Below, piece by piece: positions 29,134-37,339 of a stretch of DNA of 64,000 nucleotides; the first letter of the stretch is position 1, and every line of letters begins with the position of its first letter. The DNA comes from Candidatus Obscuribacterales bacterium (GTDB taxonomy: Bacteria > Cyanobacteriota > Vampirovibrionia > Obscuribacterales > Obscuribacteraceae). Made by a program: the position numbers and the translations under genes. The notes under the pieces are model-generated. The model was not told where the DNA came from and ran no database searches. It saw only the letters and a program-made list of their open reading frames with translations. The stretch covers positions 146,154-210,153 of the forward strand of contig JAIELX010000005.1 in the NCBI GenBank assembly GCA_019752635.1. The letters are read 5' to 3'.

Positions 29134-31734
29134 GTGCAGCAATCGGGACGGGGCGGCGATGGCGATTCCAAATCGGTAGCACCCTCTCAGGGGCAAGCAG
29201 ACGGCGTACACCGATTCGGGGCTGCAAAGTCACCGGTGGGGAATGGAGAGGGCGGTTCAAACGCCTTAGAGAGTTCTCACAATCGCATCACGCTGTTGCC
29301 GGCGCGACTCGATTTCAAATCAGCGAAAGTTCAGATGATGGCTGGTTGGCTTTTTGCACTGATTCTTTGTTTATTGATTTATGCGCCGACACTCCATGTC
29401 GGCTTTCTGCTGGACGACTTCTTGCATATTGATTATGTCGCAGCTGCTTTGCGAGGAGACTGGACTTCGTTTCTCGCCAACTTCACCGGCAATTGGGCTG
29501 GCTCCGACTTAATGAAGAGCTACCGTCCAATCGTTTCGCTTTCTATATTTATTGATGCTCTTCTCGGTGGGGTGACCGGCAAGCTTTATCATGCCACCAA
29601 TATCTTTCTGGTTTTTCTGTGTGCCTGTTTTACGGGCATGATCACGCTGGAAATCAGTGGTTTGCGAGGCAATCGACTTGGCGCCGCCGCGGCGATCTGG
29701 GCTGCTTGTCTGTTCGCTGTCTATCCTCTGCATTCCGAGTCCGTGGCTTGGATTATCGGCCGAGTTGATTTGCTTTGCACTTTTTTCTATTTGGTGTCGG
29801 TCTGGTCGTACTTTCGTTTCAGGCTTTTGCGCGAGCGCGCCTATTTTCGAGTTTCACTTGTTTCTTTCGTGCTGGCGTTGTTGAGCAAAGAAATGGCGGT
29901 AACGCTGCCGGTTGTTATTCTTTTAGTCGAATTTGTTTTGCCGCAGCAGGTAGAAAAGGATGTGCCGGAATCCGTACGCGCTAACCGATTGGTGCAACGA
30001 GTCTCTTATGTGATGTCCTACTTCTTCGTGCTGGGCTTTTTCTCGGGGATTCGCTTGTTGCTGCTGGGTACTTTGGTTGGCGGCTATGGTGAGGGTGGTG
30101 GCATCAGTCTGTCCAACCTGCGCGATCGCGATACACTGTTGAAGATACTGTTGCCGTTTCACGAAGAGATGGCGGCCGGCGCCTGGATCAAGCCGCTGCT
30201 CATTGCCGGCTATGTTGCCAGTGTTCTGGTTTTAGTTGTCCGTGGTTTCTTTCGCTCGGTAAAGCCGGGAATTTTGCTGTTTCTTGCAGGATGGATAGTG
30301 GTTGCTATTCTTCCTGCCTTTCAAATTTGGCACATCTGGCCGAATCTGGTTGGCAGCCGATTGTTCTTTAACAGTTCCGCACCCTTCTGCATTCTCCTTA
30401 GTTTGGTTGCGCTTCCTGCGGTAGATACGCTGCCGCGCCGAATAGTGATGCCCCTTTGTGCGCTCGGTGTCCTGGCACTGTCCGCGATACTATTGAGTTG
30501 GACAGCCCTCTCGCAGATTAGTGTGAAGCCCTGGTTGGTTGCCGGTGACCGGATGGCTCGTCTTCGGGATTTTGTGGTTGCGGAGTTGAAGCCGCTCCAG
30601 AGCGGTCAAACAGCTCTATTTCTCAATTTGCCGACCGACTACGCCGGGGCGGGAATGGTTACACGCGAATCGTACTTGAAGATGCTCAGTAGACCGCCCT
30701 TTGCGACCGCCGACTTTTCCGATCGCATCAAAACAATCGAGCCGCCGATCTCCGGTAGTCATGAGTTTCTCTGGCCGCAAAAAGCGCGAGCGACTGTGGC
30801 TTCTCCTGAACTACGCAAAACTTTCATATGGGATTCGCAATCCGGGGACTTTGTACCGATGGTTCTGTCGGCGGAAAAGTCTTCGGTGCCGGCGGAGTTC
30901 AACGGTCCTTCAGGGTTTGCGGTCACGACGGCGCATTTGCCGACCACTGGTGCCGATGCCTGGAAGAAAGTTGACGAAAAGTATTCCGCTGTTGAAAAGG
31001 GTGTCGATTTCTTGCGTGTGCGTCCAGGGAAGCAATCGGTGTTGCTTTCCGTGCCGGGAGCAACAGGGCTGAGACCTCTGTGGACCGACTTGTGGCGGTT
31101 GGAAATGAAAACGTCGGCAACCGATTCGATAAAAGACAAGATTTGGTTGGTGTGGAATCTTAATTCGCAGGGAGGAAAAGGTCCGGCGATTGAAGGCAAA
31201 GCACCGTTCTTCAGAACAGCTGGCAATGAGTGGATTTCCTGGTCCGGGCGTCATCGCGACTGGACGTTTGGCGGGCCTGTGACGTCGTTAATGCTATTGT
31301 TCGAACCCGGCGACTACGAGGTCGATGTTCTTAAGTTAGTGCCGGTACTCAGTGACGATGATTCACCGTCTTTGAGGTGTGATACCGGCAGCAGTGCTAC
31401 GAAGGTCCCTGCGACGAAAGCTTTCTTCACTTACGGCGGAGCCAGGAATTCCAAGCTGATTTTTACTCGCCCGTTCAAGACTTTCGACGCAGCGTTTGCC
31501 GGCGAAGTTGAGCAAAATACTACAGTGATTAGCGGTAAGCCTCTTTTGGAGGTCGCTCTGAACGACGGCAATGGCAAGATTGCGCTTCCGCCCGTTGTTG
31601 CAGAGAGCGCCGGAGTTTATCAAGCTCGTATAGTCGCTGCCTCTGACGGTGTTTTCCGCTTGCCCGGCGAGCCTGTTACTTTCGAAGTCGTTAAGCCTGA
31701 GGGTGGTCAAGCTGATATACGTATAGTGCCCTGA
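29134..31734 (+). CDS. TMTC/PMT-like polytopic membrane glycosyltransferase (GT-C fold)
   Basis: 866 residues from a GTG at 29134, chosen because AAGGAG lies eight bases upstream (29120-29125); an in-frame ATG at 29104 lacks such a site. After about 65 disordered residues a membrane domain begins. First-loop DDFLHID (94-100) is the acidic pair typical of GT-C mannosyltransferases. YRP and LYHATNIFL follow. A stretch near residue 200 (YPLHSESVAWIIGRVDLL) resembles TMTC O-mannosyltransferases, as does LLSKEMAVTLPVV. About ten transmembrane helices reach residue about 460, then a soluble C-terminal region of about 400 residues, largely beta. It probably transfers a lipid-linked sugar to an exported acceptor; the acceptor is unknown. 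The exported giant adhesin is a conceivable but untested substrate. Confidence 0.8.
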   Translation: MQQSGRGGDGDSKSVAPSQGQADGVHRFGAAKSPVGNGEGGSNALESSHNRITLLPARLDFKSAKVQMMAGWLFALILCLLIYAPTLHVGFLLDDFLHIDYVAAALRGDWTSFLANFTGNWAGSDLMKSYRPIVSLSIFIDALLGGVTGKLYHATNIFLVFLCACFTGMITLEISGLRGNRLGAAAAIWAACLFAVYPLHSESVAWIIGRVDLLCTFFYLVSVWSYFRFRLLRERAYFRVSLVSFVLALLSKEMAVTLPVVILLVEFVLPQQVEKDVPESVRANRLVQRVSYVMSYFFVLGFFSGIRLLLLGTLVGGYGEGGGISLSNLRDRDTLLKILLPFHEEMAAGAWIKPLLIAGYVASVLVLVVRGFFRSVKPGILLFLAGWIVVAILPAFQIWHIWPNLVGSRLFFNSSAPFCILLSLVALPAVDTLPRRIVMPLCALGVLALSAILLSWTALSQISVKPWLVAGDRMARLRDFVVAELKPLQSGQTALFLNLPTDYAGAGMVTRESYLKMLSRPPFATADFSDRIKTIEPPISGSHEFLWPQKARATVASPELRKTFIWDSQSGDFVPMVLSAEKSSVPAEFNGPSGFAVTTAHLPTTGADAWKKVDEKYSAVEKGVDFLRVRPGKQSVLLSVPGATGLRPLWTDLWRLEMKTSATDSIKDKIWLVWNLNSQGGKGPAIEGKAPFFRTAGNEWISWSGRHRDWTFGGPVTSLMLLFEPGDYEVDVLKLVPVLSDDDSPSLRCDTGSSATKVPATKAFFTYGGARNSKLIFTRPFKTFDAAFAGEVEQNTTVISGKPLLEVALNDGNGKIALPPVVAESAGVYQARIVAASDGVFRLPGEPVTFEVVKPEGGQADIRIVP

Positions 31735-31796
31735 CCCTGATCCACGCCGTACTTTGAATGGTTTCGGATTGTTCCGCCATTCTCAAGGAGAAAGCA

Positions 31797-32951
31797 ATGA
31801 CTTTGCCTTTGGTTGAGCAGCAATCCCATAAGAAAGACGTTGGCGTTTACCGTCGCACCGCGGTGATTGTGCTGATTGTCGCGGCTCTGGTCGGTTTGTT
31901 TCGCATTCTCTGGGAGTTGCGAGTTCTTGTTATCGATGTTTTGCTGGCGATAACCGTCGCTTCGGCAATTGCTCCCGTCGCGGAGAAACTGGAACGCAGC
32001 AAAGTGCCGCGAATCGCCACTGTGCTGTTGGCGTACGTGACAGTGGCTTTGTTCTATGCCGGAGTCTTTTGGGCGCTGGCTGTGCCGCTCAAAGAGCAGT
32101 CACTGCTTCTTGCCGAACAGATTCCTGAGTTTTCCGAGAGGATTAAGGATGCTTGGGGCAACTTGTTAGGATTACTGGGAGACAAAGCGGCTCTATTGCA
32201 GCTGCATGCAACCGATTTTCGCGAGCCAGCGATGAGTTTGGCTCGCAAGACGCTGGACGCGACGGCGGGATTCATGGGCTTGGCCGTCAATGGTGTGTTG
32301 ATTCTCTTTCTCGCTGCGTACTTTGTGGCGGAAGCGCAACAGATCTGGGCAAGTTTGCTGTTGTGGGTTCCGCCGCCTCATCGTCCGCGTATTGCAGCTC
32401 TGATAGTCCCTCTTGGTGCGAAGATGGGCGGTTACGTCCGAGGGCAGATGCTAGTGAGCACTGCTGTTGCTTGCTTCTTCGGGCTGGCTTTTACAGCTAT
32501 CGGGTTGAAGTACGGGTTGGTGTTGGGGCTGGTGGCAGGCGTGTTGAACCTGATTCCGTATGTGGGATCGTTGTTCGCAACTATCATTGCGCTTTTCGTG
32601 GCTTCGACGCAGTCATTAGTGGTGGTGGGGCTGACCTTTCTCGTTTTCACCATTGAGCAGTTTGCCGAGACCAATTTTATCGTTCCTCATTTATTGGGCC
32701 GCCAAGTCGATATGCATCCGCTTGTGGTCATGTTTGCCATTCTCATTGGCGGTAGCCTCGCCGGTGGTGTCGGTGCTTTGGCTGCGGTGCCTCTTGCCGG
32801 GGCGATTTTGTTGTTGCTTAACGAGTTCTACGTTAAGCCGATCAACAACTTGCCGTTAGCGGTGACGGTTATGGATGCCGATGTTCCAGCGCCGGCCGCG
32901 GTGGCGACTGAGCCTGAAGCGAAAACCGCAGGGACTGACCAGCAGACCTAG
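31797..32951 (+). CDS. AI-2E family (PerM/YdiK-type) transporter
   Basis: 384 residues from the ATG at 31797, with AAGGAG six bases upstream; an earlier start at 31758 lacks one. About eight membrane helices in the family pattern: an N-terminal pair (residues about 18-60), a helical loop rich in charged residues, then a C-terminal cluster. The conserved signature is GLVAGVLNLIPYVGSLFA near 245-262 and the EQFAETNFIVPHLLGRQVDMHP region near 285-308. The substrate cannot be deduced; family members include AI-2 exporters and Na+/H+ antiporters. It lies 62 bases after the glycosyltransferase stop and may be cotranscribed. Confidence 0.9.
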   Translation: MTLPLVEQQSHKKDVGVYRRTAVIVLIVAALVGLFRILWELRVLVIDVLLAITVASAIAPVAEKLERSKVPRIATVLLAYVTVALFYAGVFWALAVPLKEQSLLLAEQIPEFSERIKDAWGNLLGLLGDKAALLQLHATDFREPAMSLARKTLDATAGFMGLAVNGVLILFLAAYFVAEAQQIWASLLLWVPPPHRPRIAALIVPLGAKMGGYVRGQMLVSTAVACFFGLAFTAIGLKYGLVLGLVAGVLNLIPYVGSLFATIIALFVASTQSLVVVGLTFLVFTIEQFAETNFIVPHLLGRQVDMHPLVVMFAILIGGSLAGGVGALAAVPLAGAILLLLNEFYVKPINNLPLAVTVMDADVPAPAAVATEPEAKTAGTDQQT

Positions 32952-33473
32952 AAGCGCGTTATGTCTCTTTCAGCGGTGCTTGGCCTCTTTTATCAATCGT
33001 TCAAGTTCAATGAGCTCAAGAATTACTCTTCGCCGCTCTGCGTTAGGCTCGGACAGAACCATAGCGGCAGTGAGCCTCTCGGGATGAAAAGCTATTGTTG
33101 TATTGTGATGAGAGTTTCTTTGTTAGCTCATCTTTCCCGGCACCACCGGTAGTGCCAGCTGTTGACCTGCGCTTACCTGAATCGGTGAGAGCGCGTAACA
33201 ATGCTGAATTGAACGGGGGCGCGTCAGTTTTCGGCAGATATGCATTGCCGTGCGGACGACATTGTTCATCGCGTGGAATCCGGCGCGACTGGCGACCGGC
33301 TCTCGCCCCTGCTAGCCTGCGTGCGCGCCTGTTGTCGTTGCTGTTTGACCCTTCTCGACTATTAAGCACCAATTCCTGTAATGGTGGGGGTTCTGGCGTC
33401 TTTTGTTAAAGGCTATGAATTTGCCTAAAGCGAGGGCGGTGACGAATAGTCAAGGCGTGAGATAATGATGAAC
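32952..33473. other. intergenic region without a convincing gene
   Basis: Open frames up to about 105 codons occur on both strands here, but they overlap one another antisense, lack Shine-Dalgarno sequences and show no recognisable fold. I see nothing beyond likely regulatory sequence for the downstream RRM gene. Confidence 0.5.
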
Positions 33474-33493
33474 TCGCACTAGTGCGATTTTTT
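33474..33493 (+). terminator. terminator-like hairpin plus U-tract before the RRM gene
   Basis: TCGCACTAGTGCGA is a perfect 14-base palindrome (33474-33487) followed directly by six T. Folded, it gives a 5-bp stem with a CTAG loop. It ends about 25 bases before the RRM start codon, so it could be the terminator of an upstream transcript or an attenuator in the RRM leader. Confidence 0.4.
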
Positions 33494-33518
33494 ATGTAGC
33501 GGAGTGATTTTTTAAGTT

Positions 33519-33806
33519 ATGAATAACAAATTGTTCGTGGGCAACCTCTCTTTTAAACTTTCTGAAGCCGAACTGTCAAACATTTTCGGACAATACGGAA
33601 CCGTAGTGTCCTGCTCTATACCGACCGACCGAGACACCGGCCGGAAAAGAGGGTTTGCCTTCGTCGAAATGTCCAATCAAAGTGAAGCCGAAGCCGCAAT
33701 CAAGGGGCTAAACGGACGTGACTTTGAAGGACGTCAGCTATCTGTCAGCGTTTCCCAGCCGAAGGCGAAGGGTGGAGCTGGCGGTGGTGGTCGGGGCCGC
33801 TACTAA
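33519..33806 (+). CDS. single-RRM glycine-rich RNA-binding protein
   Basis: 95 residues. One RNA recognition motif fills residues 3-82, with RNP2 LFVGNLSF (5-12) and RNP1 KRGFAFVEM (43-51). A short Gly/Arg tail (GGAGGGGRGRY) follows. This is the layout of cyanobacterial Rbp-type, often cold-induced, RNA chaperones; these are widespread in bacteria, so it is only weak taxonomic evidence. GGAG lies about 14 bases before the ATG, an unusually long spacing, with a T-rich stretch and a hairpin just upstream that might regulate translation. Confidence 0.95.
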   Translation: MNNKLFVGNLSFKLSEAELSNIFGQYGTVVSCSIPTDRDTGRKRGFAFVEMSNQSEAEAAIKGLNGRDFEGRQLSVSVSQPKAKGGAGGGGRGRY

Positions 33807-33976
33807 AGTCGCGAGCTTAAAAGTTTGATTCTGACGCTGCAGCGATTTTGTTGTAAGCGTGTGTTTGAAGCCCGTCGTGCACCGCAGAGGTGTGTGGCGG
33901 GCGCAAGCGCGTATCCGGTGCTCTTTCGTTGTTCGTGGACAAAACCCGATGTTCGCCGGGGCTCGCTGCTTCGGGG

Positions 33977-35053
33977 CTAAACGGCTGAGCCGATCAAACT
34001 GCCTAGCTGTTCGTCACTGTGTTTTAGGATCTCAGAGAGCTCCTGGCAGATCTGCTTCACTGCTCTTGGACCGCGATAGACCATTGCGGTGTACAGTTGG
34101 ACAACAGAAGCCCCCGTCTTGAGATAGTCGAACACATCCTGTCCTGAGCCGACGCCACCTACTCCGATGATGACCTGATCGGGCTGTTTCAATCGAAAAA
34201 CTTTTCGGCAAAGGTTCTCGTTGAGCGATTTGAGAGGACGCCCGCTCAATCCTCCAAGCCCAATGTTTTGCACTGCTTCGGAAGACGTCAGCAGTCCGTC
34301 TCGCTTGATTGTGGTGTTGCCGCAGACGAAACCTGCCAACTTTTGGTCGATCGCCATGGCGACAATCTCTTGCACAAAATCGTCGGTACTATCGGGCGAG
34401 AGCTTCACCAGTATCGGTGCCTGCCTTGTGTTTGCTTTCCGCACTTGAGCAAAGAGATTGGAGAGCATGTTTGTTTCTTTGATACAGCCTTCCTTCGTGT
34501 TGGGGCAGCTTGCGTTGATGGTGAAGTATGCGACGGGGAGCGAGTGTAGACGCGTGAACGTTTGCATCACGTCCTCAATGGCCGCGTCTCCTATGAGTGT
34601 CGCATCATTCGTCTTTGCAATGTTGAGTCCGATCGGTAATGAGGGACGGGCGCTGGCAAGCCTCAAACCGACAATTTCAGCACCAAGACCGTTCAGACCC
34701 AGTCTGTTAATCAACGCTTCGTCCTGAGGCAAACGGAACAGTCTCGGGCGTGGATTTCCGCCGTGCGGTCGCGCGCAAACGGAGCCTATTTCGGCGAACC
34801 CAAATCCCAAATCACCTAGGACTGAAACCAGCGAACCGTTCTTGTCAAACCCGGCCGCCAGTCCGACAGGGTTTGAGAGCTTCGTACCGAGAAAATTTGT
34901 TTGCAGATCGCTTCCTTTATACCGGCAAGATGCCAGCGCCACGCCTGCCGCCGGGAGTGTCAACATCGAGTGAATCACGTTGTGTGCTTCTTCGGGATCG
35001 AAGCTGAACAAGATGGGGCGAATCACGTTTTCGTAGAGGCTGTCGCGGCTCAT
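33977..35053 (-). CDS. pyrD: dihydroorotate dehydrogenase, class 2 (quinone) type with Cys at base position
   Basis: 358 residues; AAGGAG lies six bases before the ATG. It oxidises dihydroorotate to orotate in UMP synthesis. The N-terminal amphipathic region (LYENVIRPILFSFDPEEAHNV) and the motifs AAGFDKNG (67-74), EIGSV..RP, PRLFRL, INRLGLNG, and late GGVGSG are of the membrane-associated, quinone-using class 2. Oddly, the catalytic base motif reads NASCPNT, with Cys183 where class 2 enzymes normally have Ser (NxSSPNT); Cys is the class 1 residue. It is not in an operon with other pyr genes here. It diverges from a DUF1963-like gene. Confidence 0.92.
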   Translation of the reverse strand: MSRDSLYENVIRPILFSFDPEEAHNVIHSMLTLPAAGVALASCRYKGSDLQTNFLGTKLSNPVGLAAGFDKNGSLVSVLGDLGFGFAEIGSVCARPHGGNPRPRLFRLPQDEALINRLGLNGLGAEIVGLRLASARPSLPIGLNIAKTNDATLIGDAAIEDVMQTFTRLHSLPVAYFTINASCPNTKEGCIKETNMLSNLFAQVRKANTRQAPILVKLSPDSTDDFVQEIVAMAIDQKLAGFVCGNTTIKRDGLLTSSEAVQNIGLGGLSGRPLKSLNENLCRKVFRLKQPDQVIIGVGGVGSGQDVFDYLKTGASVVQLYTAMVYRGPRAVKQICQELSEILKHSDEQLGSLIGSAV

Positions 35054-35219
35054 ATATCTCCTTGAAGTACATCCGAGATCGCAAACGACTTCTCAATCAT
35101 GATAATCGAATCTGTGCTTTCTCATCAAAACCCAATATTTGATCGTCATGGTATAAACTTGTTCACCGGCGCTCTCAGGAGTGGATCAATTTTGGACGAT
35201 CTGAGTCAGCTATAAAAGC

Positions 35220-35900
35220 ATGAGGAGATCCTATTCACTCTCGCTTCGTCCGGCTTCCTCACCAATTCGGGAGCTGGTCACTAAGTTCGGTGGTCAGCCC
35301 GTCTGGAAGCTGCCTCCGGCTTGGCCAATTAGCGCCAGCAGCGGCGAACAAATGACCTTTATTTGCCAGGTTCAGCTCTATCCGGAAATTTTCGGTGAGA
35401 CGATTGGACGTATGGCTTATATATTTATGACCGACATCGAGCGCGGCGTTGCTGCCACGTGGGATCCTGACGCCGGAGAGAACGCGGTAATTGTTCATCC
35501 GGGGCGGACACTCAGGGTACAAACCAAGCCGCTGGCTACCGGACCGAGCATCTACGAGTACATCGAGATTCCCGAACGGGGAGCCATGGAGCCGCGACCC
35601 GCCGAGTTTGCCGTTGACGTTTTTCGACGAACCGACCCGGATTTTGTCGATGAGGCTAATCGCATAGGCATGGAAGACGCGGCTTTTCAGAAGTATGAAA
35701 AAGCCTGTGAGGGAAACAAGATCGGCGGCACGCCGCTTTTTCTGCAAGAAGATGCGATGCCTGGCGGCGGAGGACAATTGCTGATTCAATTGGATTCCAC
35801 GAAGCTGCCCTTCTACGTGAACTTTGGCGATTGTGGCGTCGCTTGGGCCTTTCTGTCACCTGACGGCTCGGCCGGCAAATTCCTTTTTCAAAGTTACTGA
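35220..35900 (+). CDS. DUF1963 (YwqG-like) family protein
   Basis: 226 residues. Family pattern: SKFGG-like VTKFGGQPVW..P..WP (about 20-35), QVQLYPE, IGGTPLFLQED (about 175-185), then LLIQLDS and NFGDCGVAWAFLSPDG near the end. The biochemical role of the family is unknown. The ATG at 35220 is the first possible start after an in-frame stop. It has no clear Shine-Dalgarno and is preceded by TATAAA eight bases upstream, so a leaderless or very short-leader transcript is possible. No signal peptide. Confidence 0.75.
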   Translation: MRRSYSLSLRPASSPIRELVTKFGGQPVWKLPPAWPISASSGEQMTFICQVQLYPEIFGETIGRMAYIFMTDIERGVAATWDPDAGENAVIVHPGRTLRVQTKPLATGPSIYEYIEIPERGAMEPRPAEFAVDVFRRTDPDFVDEANRIGMEDAAFQKYEKACEGNKIGGTPLFLQEDAMPGGGGQLLIQLDSTKLPFYVNFGDCGVAWAFLSPDGSAGKFLFQSY

Positions 35901-35990
35901 TCCCGTCGGCGCGACGCGCTACCCGTTCCTGTAGAGACTCCTCGCGGGGAGTTGCTACCGCGAACATATGGCGGCACCGCCTCGTGGAGC

Positions 35991-37328
35991 CTAGTGGATA
36001 TGAATGTTCGCTTCTTTACGATAGGCTTCCATTTTGTCCCATTCCAAAACCTCTGGACGCCGCTTCGTTAGTTCGTTCCAGGTGATGTGGGGGCGGCCCG
36101 TATCAATTTCTACCATTGTGATGCAATCATCAACAGGGCAGACATTGGCGCAAAGGTCACAGCCAACACAATCCTCTTCGCGAACCACCGGTTGCAACGC
36201 TGAGGTTACTTCGCCGTTGAGTTTGGCGGATTTCAAATCGATGCACTGGTGCGCCGCATCGTTGCACGCAATATAGCAAAGATTGCAGTGGATGCACTTG
36301 TCGGGATTGATTCTGGCGACTGTTTGGAAACCAAGATCAAAATCGCCGAAGGATGAGATACGTGGCAGCGATGCGCCGATGAAGTCGTTGACAGATTGGA
36401 ATCCTTTGTCATCCATCCAATTGCTCATGCCATCGATCATGTCCTCGACGATGCGAAATCCCCACTTCATCACGGCCGTACAGACTTGAACCGAGGTTGC
36501 CCCGAGGAGCATGAACTCAACGCAATCGCGCCAGTTCTCGACGCCGCCAATGCCGGAAATCGGCAAACGCGCGCGTTGCACTTCCAGATCGCTTGCTACC
36601 GCGCTCAGCAAATGCAGCGCAATCGGTTTGACGGCAGCCCCGGCATAACCGCCGTGTCCGCCTTTTCCGCCAACATTGGGTTTGATTTCAAAACTGTCGA
36701 GATCGACTCCCATGATGCTGTTTATGGTGTTGATCAGCGATAGTGCCGAAGCTCCACCTTTGACGGCCGCGCGAGCCGGTTGGACGATATCCGTTATATT
36801 CGGGGTCAGTTTTACTATGACCGGTCGTGTCGCTACTTCCATGACCCATTCGGTCACCATGCAGGTGTATTCAGGAACCTGTCCCATGGCCGAACCCATG
36901 CCGCGTTCCGACATGCCGTGAGGGCAACCGAAGTTAAGTTCGAAACCGTCTGCACCAGTTTCTTCTACTCGTTTGACGATGTCCTGCCACGCCTTTTTTT
37001 CAGACTCGACCATCACTGAAACAATTACGGCATGATTGGGAAAATTGCGTTTTACCTCGGCAATTTCGCGCAAATTGAGGTCGATCGGTCGGTCGCTGAT
37101 AAGTTCAACGTTGTTCAATCCGATGATTTTGCGACCCTTGTAGTCCATCGTGCCGTAACGGTTGCAGACATTCAGAACCGGCGCTCCGATGGTTTTCCAG
37201 ACTGCGCCGCCCCAACCTTGTTCGAAAGCCTTTTGCACCTGATAGGCCGAGTTTGCAGGCGGAGCAGAAGCAAGCCAAAACGGGTTTGGCGATTTGATCC
37301 CGCAAAAGTCGATCTCCAGATTTGCCAT
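35991..37328 (-). CDS. preA: NAD-dependent dihydropyrimidine dehydrogenase subunit PreA
   Basis: 445 residues; AAGGAG lies six bases upstream of the ATG. With PreT it reduces uracil or thymine to the 5,6-dihydro form. A TIM-barrel FMN domain (1-325), related to dihydroorotate dehydrogenase, carries the catalytic Cys135 in LNFGCPHGMSERGMG. A C-terminal ferredoxin domain binds two [4Fe-4S] clusters (CIHCNLCYIAC and CVGCDLCANVCP). Last gene of the four-gene minus-strand operon, 11 bases after preT. Confidence 0.95.
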   Translation of the reverse strand: MANLEIDFCGIKSPNPFWLASAPPANSAYQVQKAFEQGWGGAVWKTIGAPVLNVCNRYGTMDYKGRKIIGLNNVELISDRPIDLNLREIAEVKRNFPNHAVIVSVMVESEKKAWQDIVKRVEETGADGFELNFGCPHGMSERGMGSAMGQVPEYTCMVTEWVMEVATRPVIVKLTPNITDIVQPARAAVKGGASALSLINTINSIMGVDLDSFEIKPNVGGKGGHGGYAGAAVKPIALHLLSAVASDLEVQRARLPISGIGGVENWRDCVEFMLLGATSVQVCTAVMKWGFRIVEDMIDGMSNWMDDKGFQSVNDFIGASLPRISSFGDFDLGFQTVARINPDKCIHCNLCYIACNDAAHQCIDLKSAKLNGEVTSALQPVVREEDCVGCDLCANVCPVDDCITMVEIDTGRPHITWNELTKRRPEVLEWDKMEAYRKEANIHIH

Positions 37329-37339
37329 TTAATGCTCCT

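Noticed and set aside
33043..33409. Mutually antisense frames of 104 and 109 codons before the RRM gene
   Set aside because: Arg/Ser/Pro-biased sequence, no initiation signals, no family resemblance on either strand.
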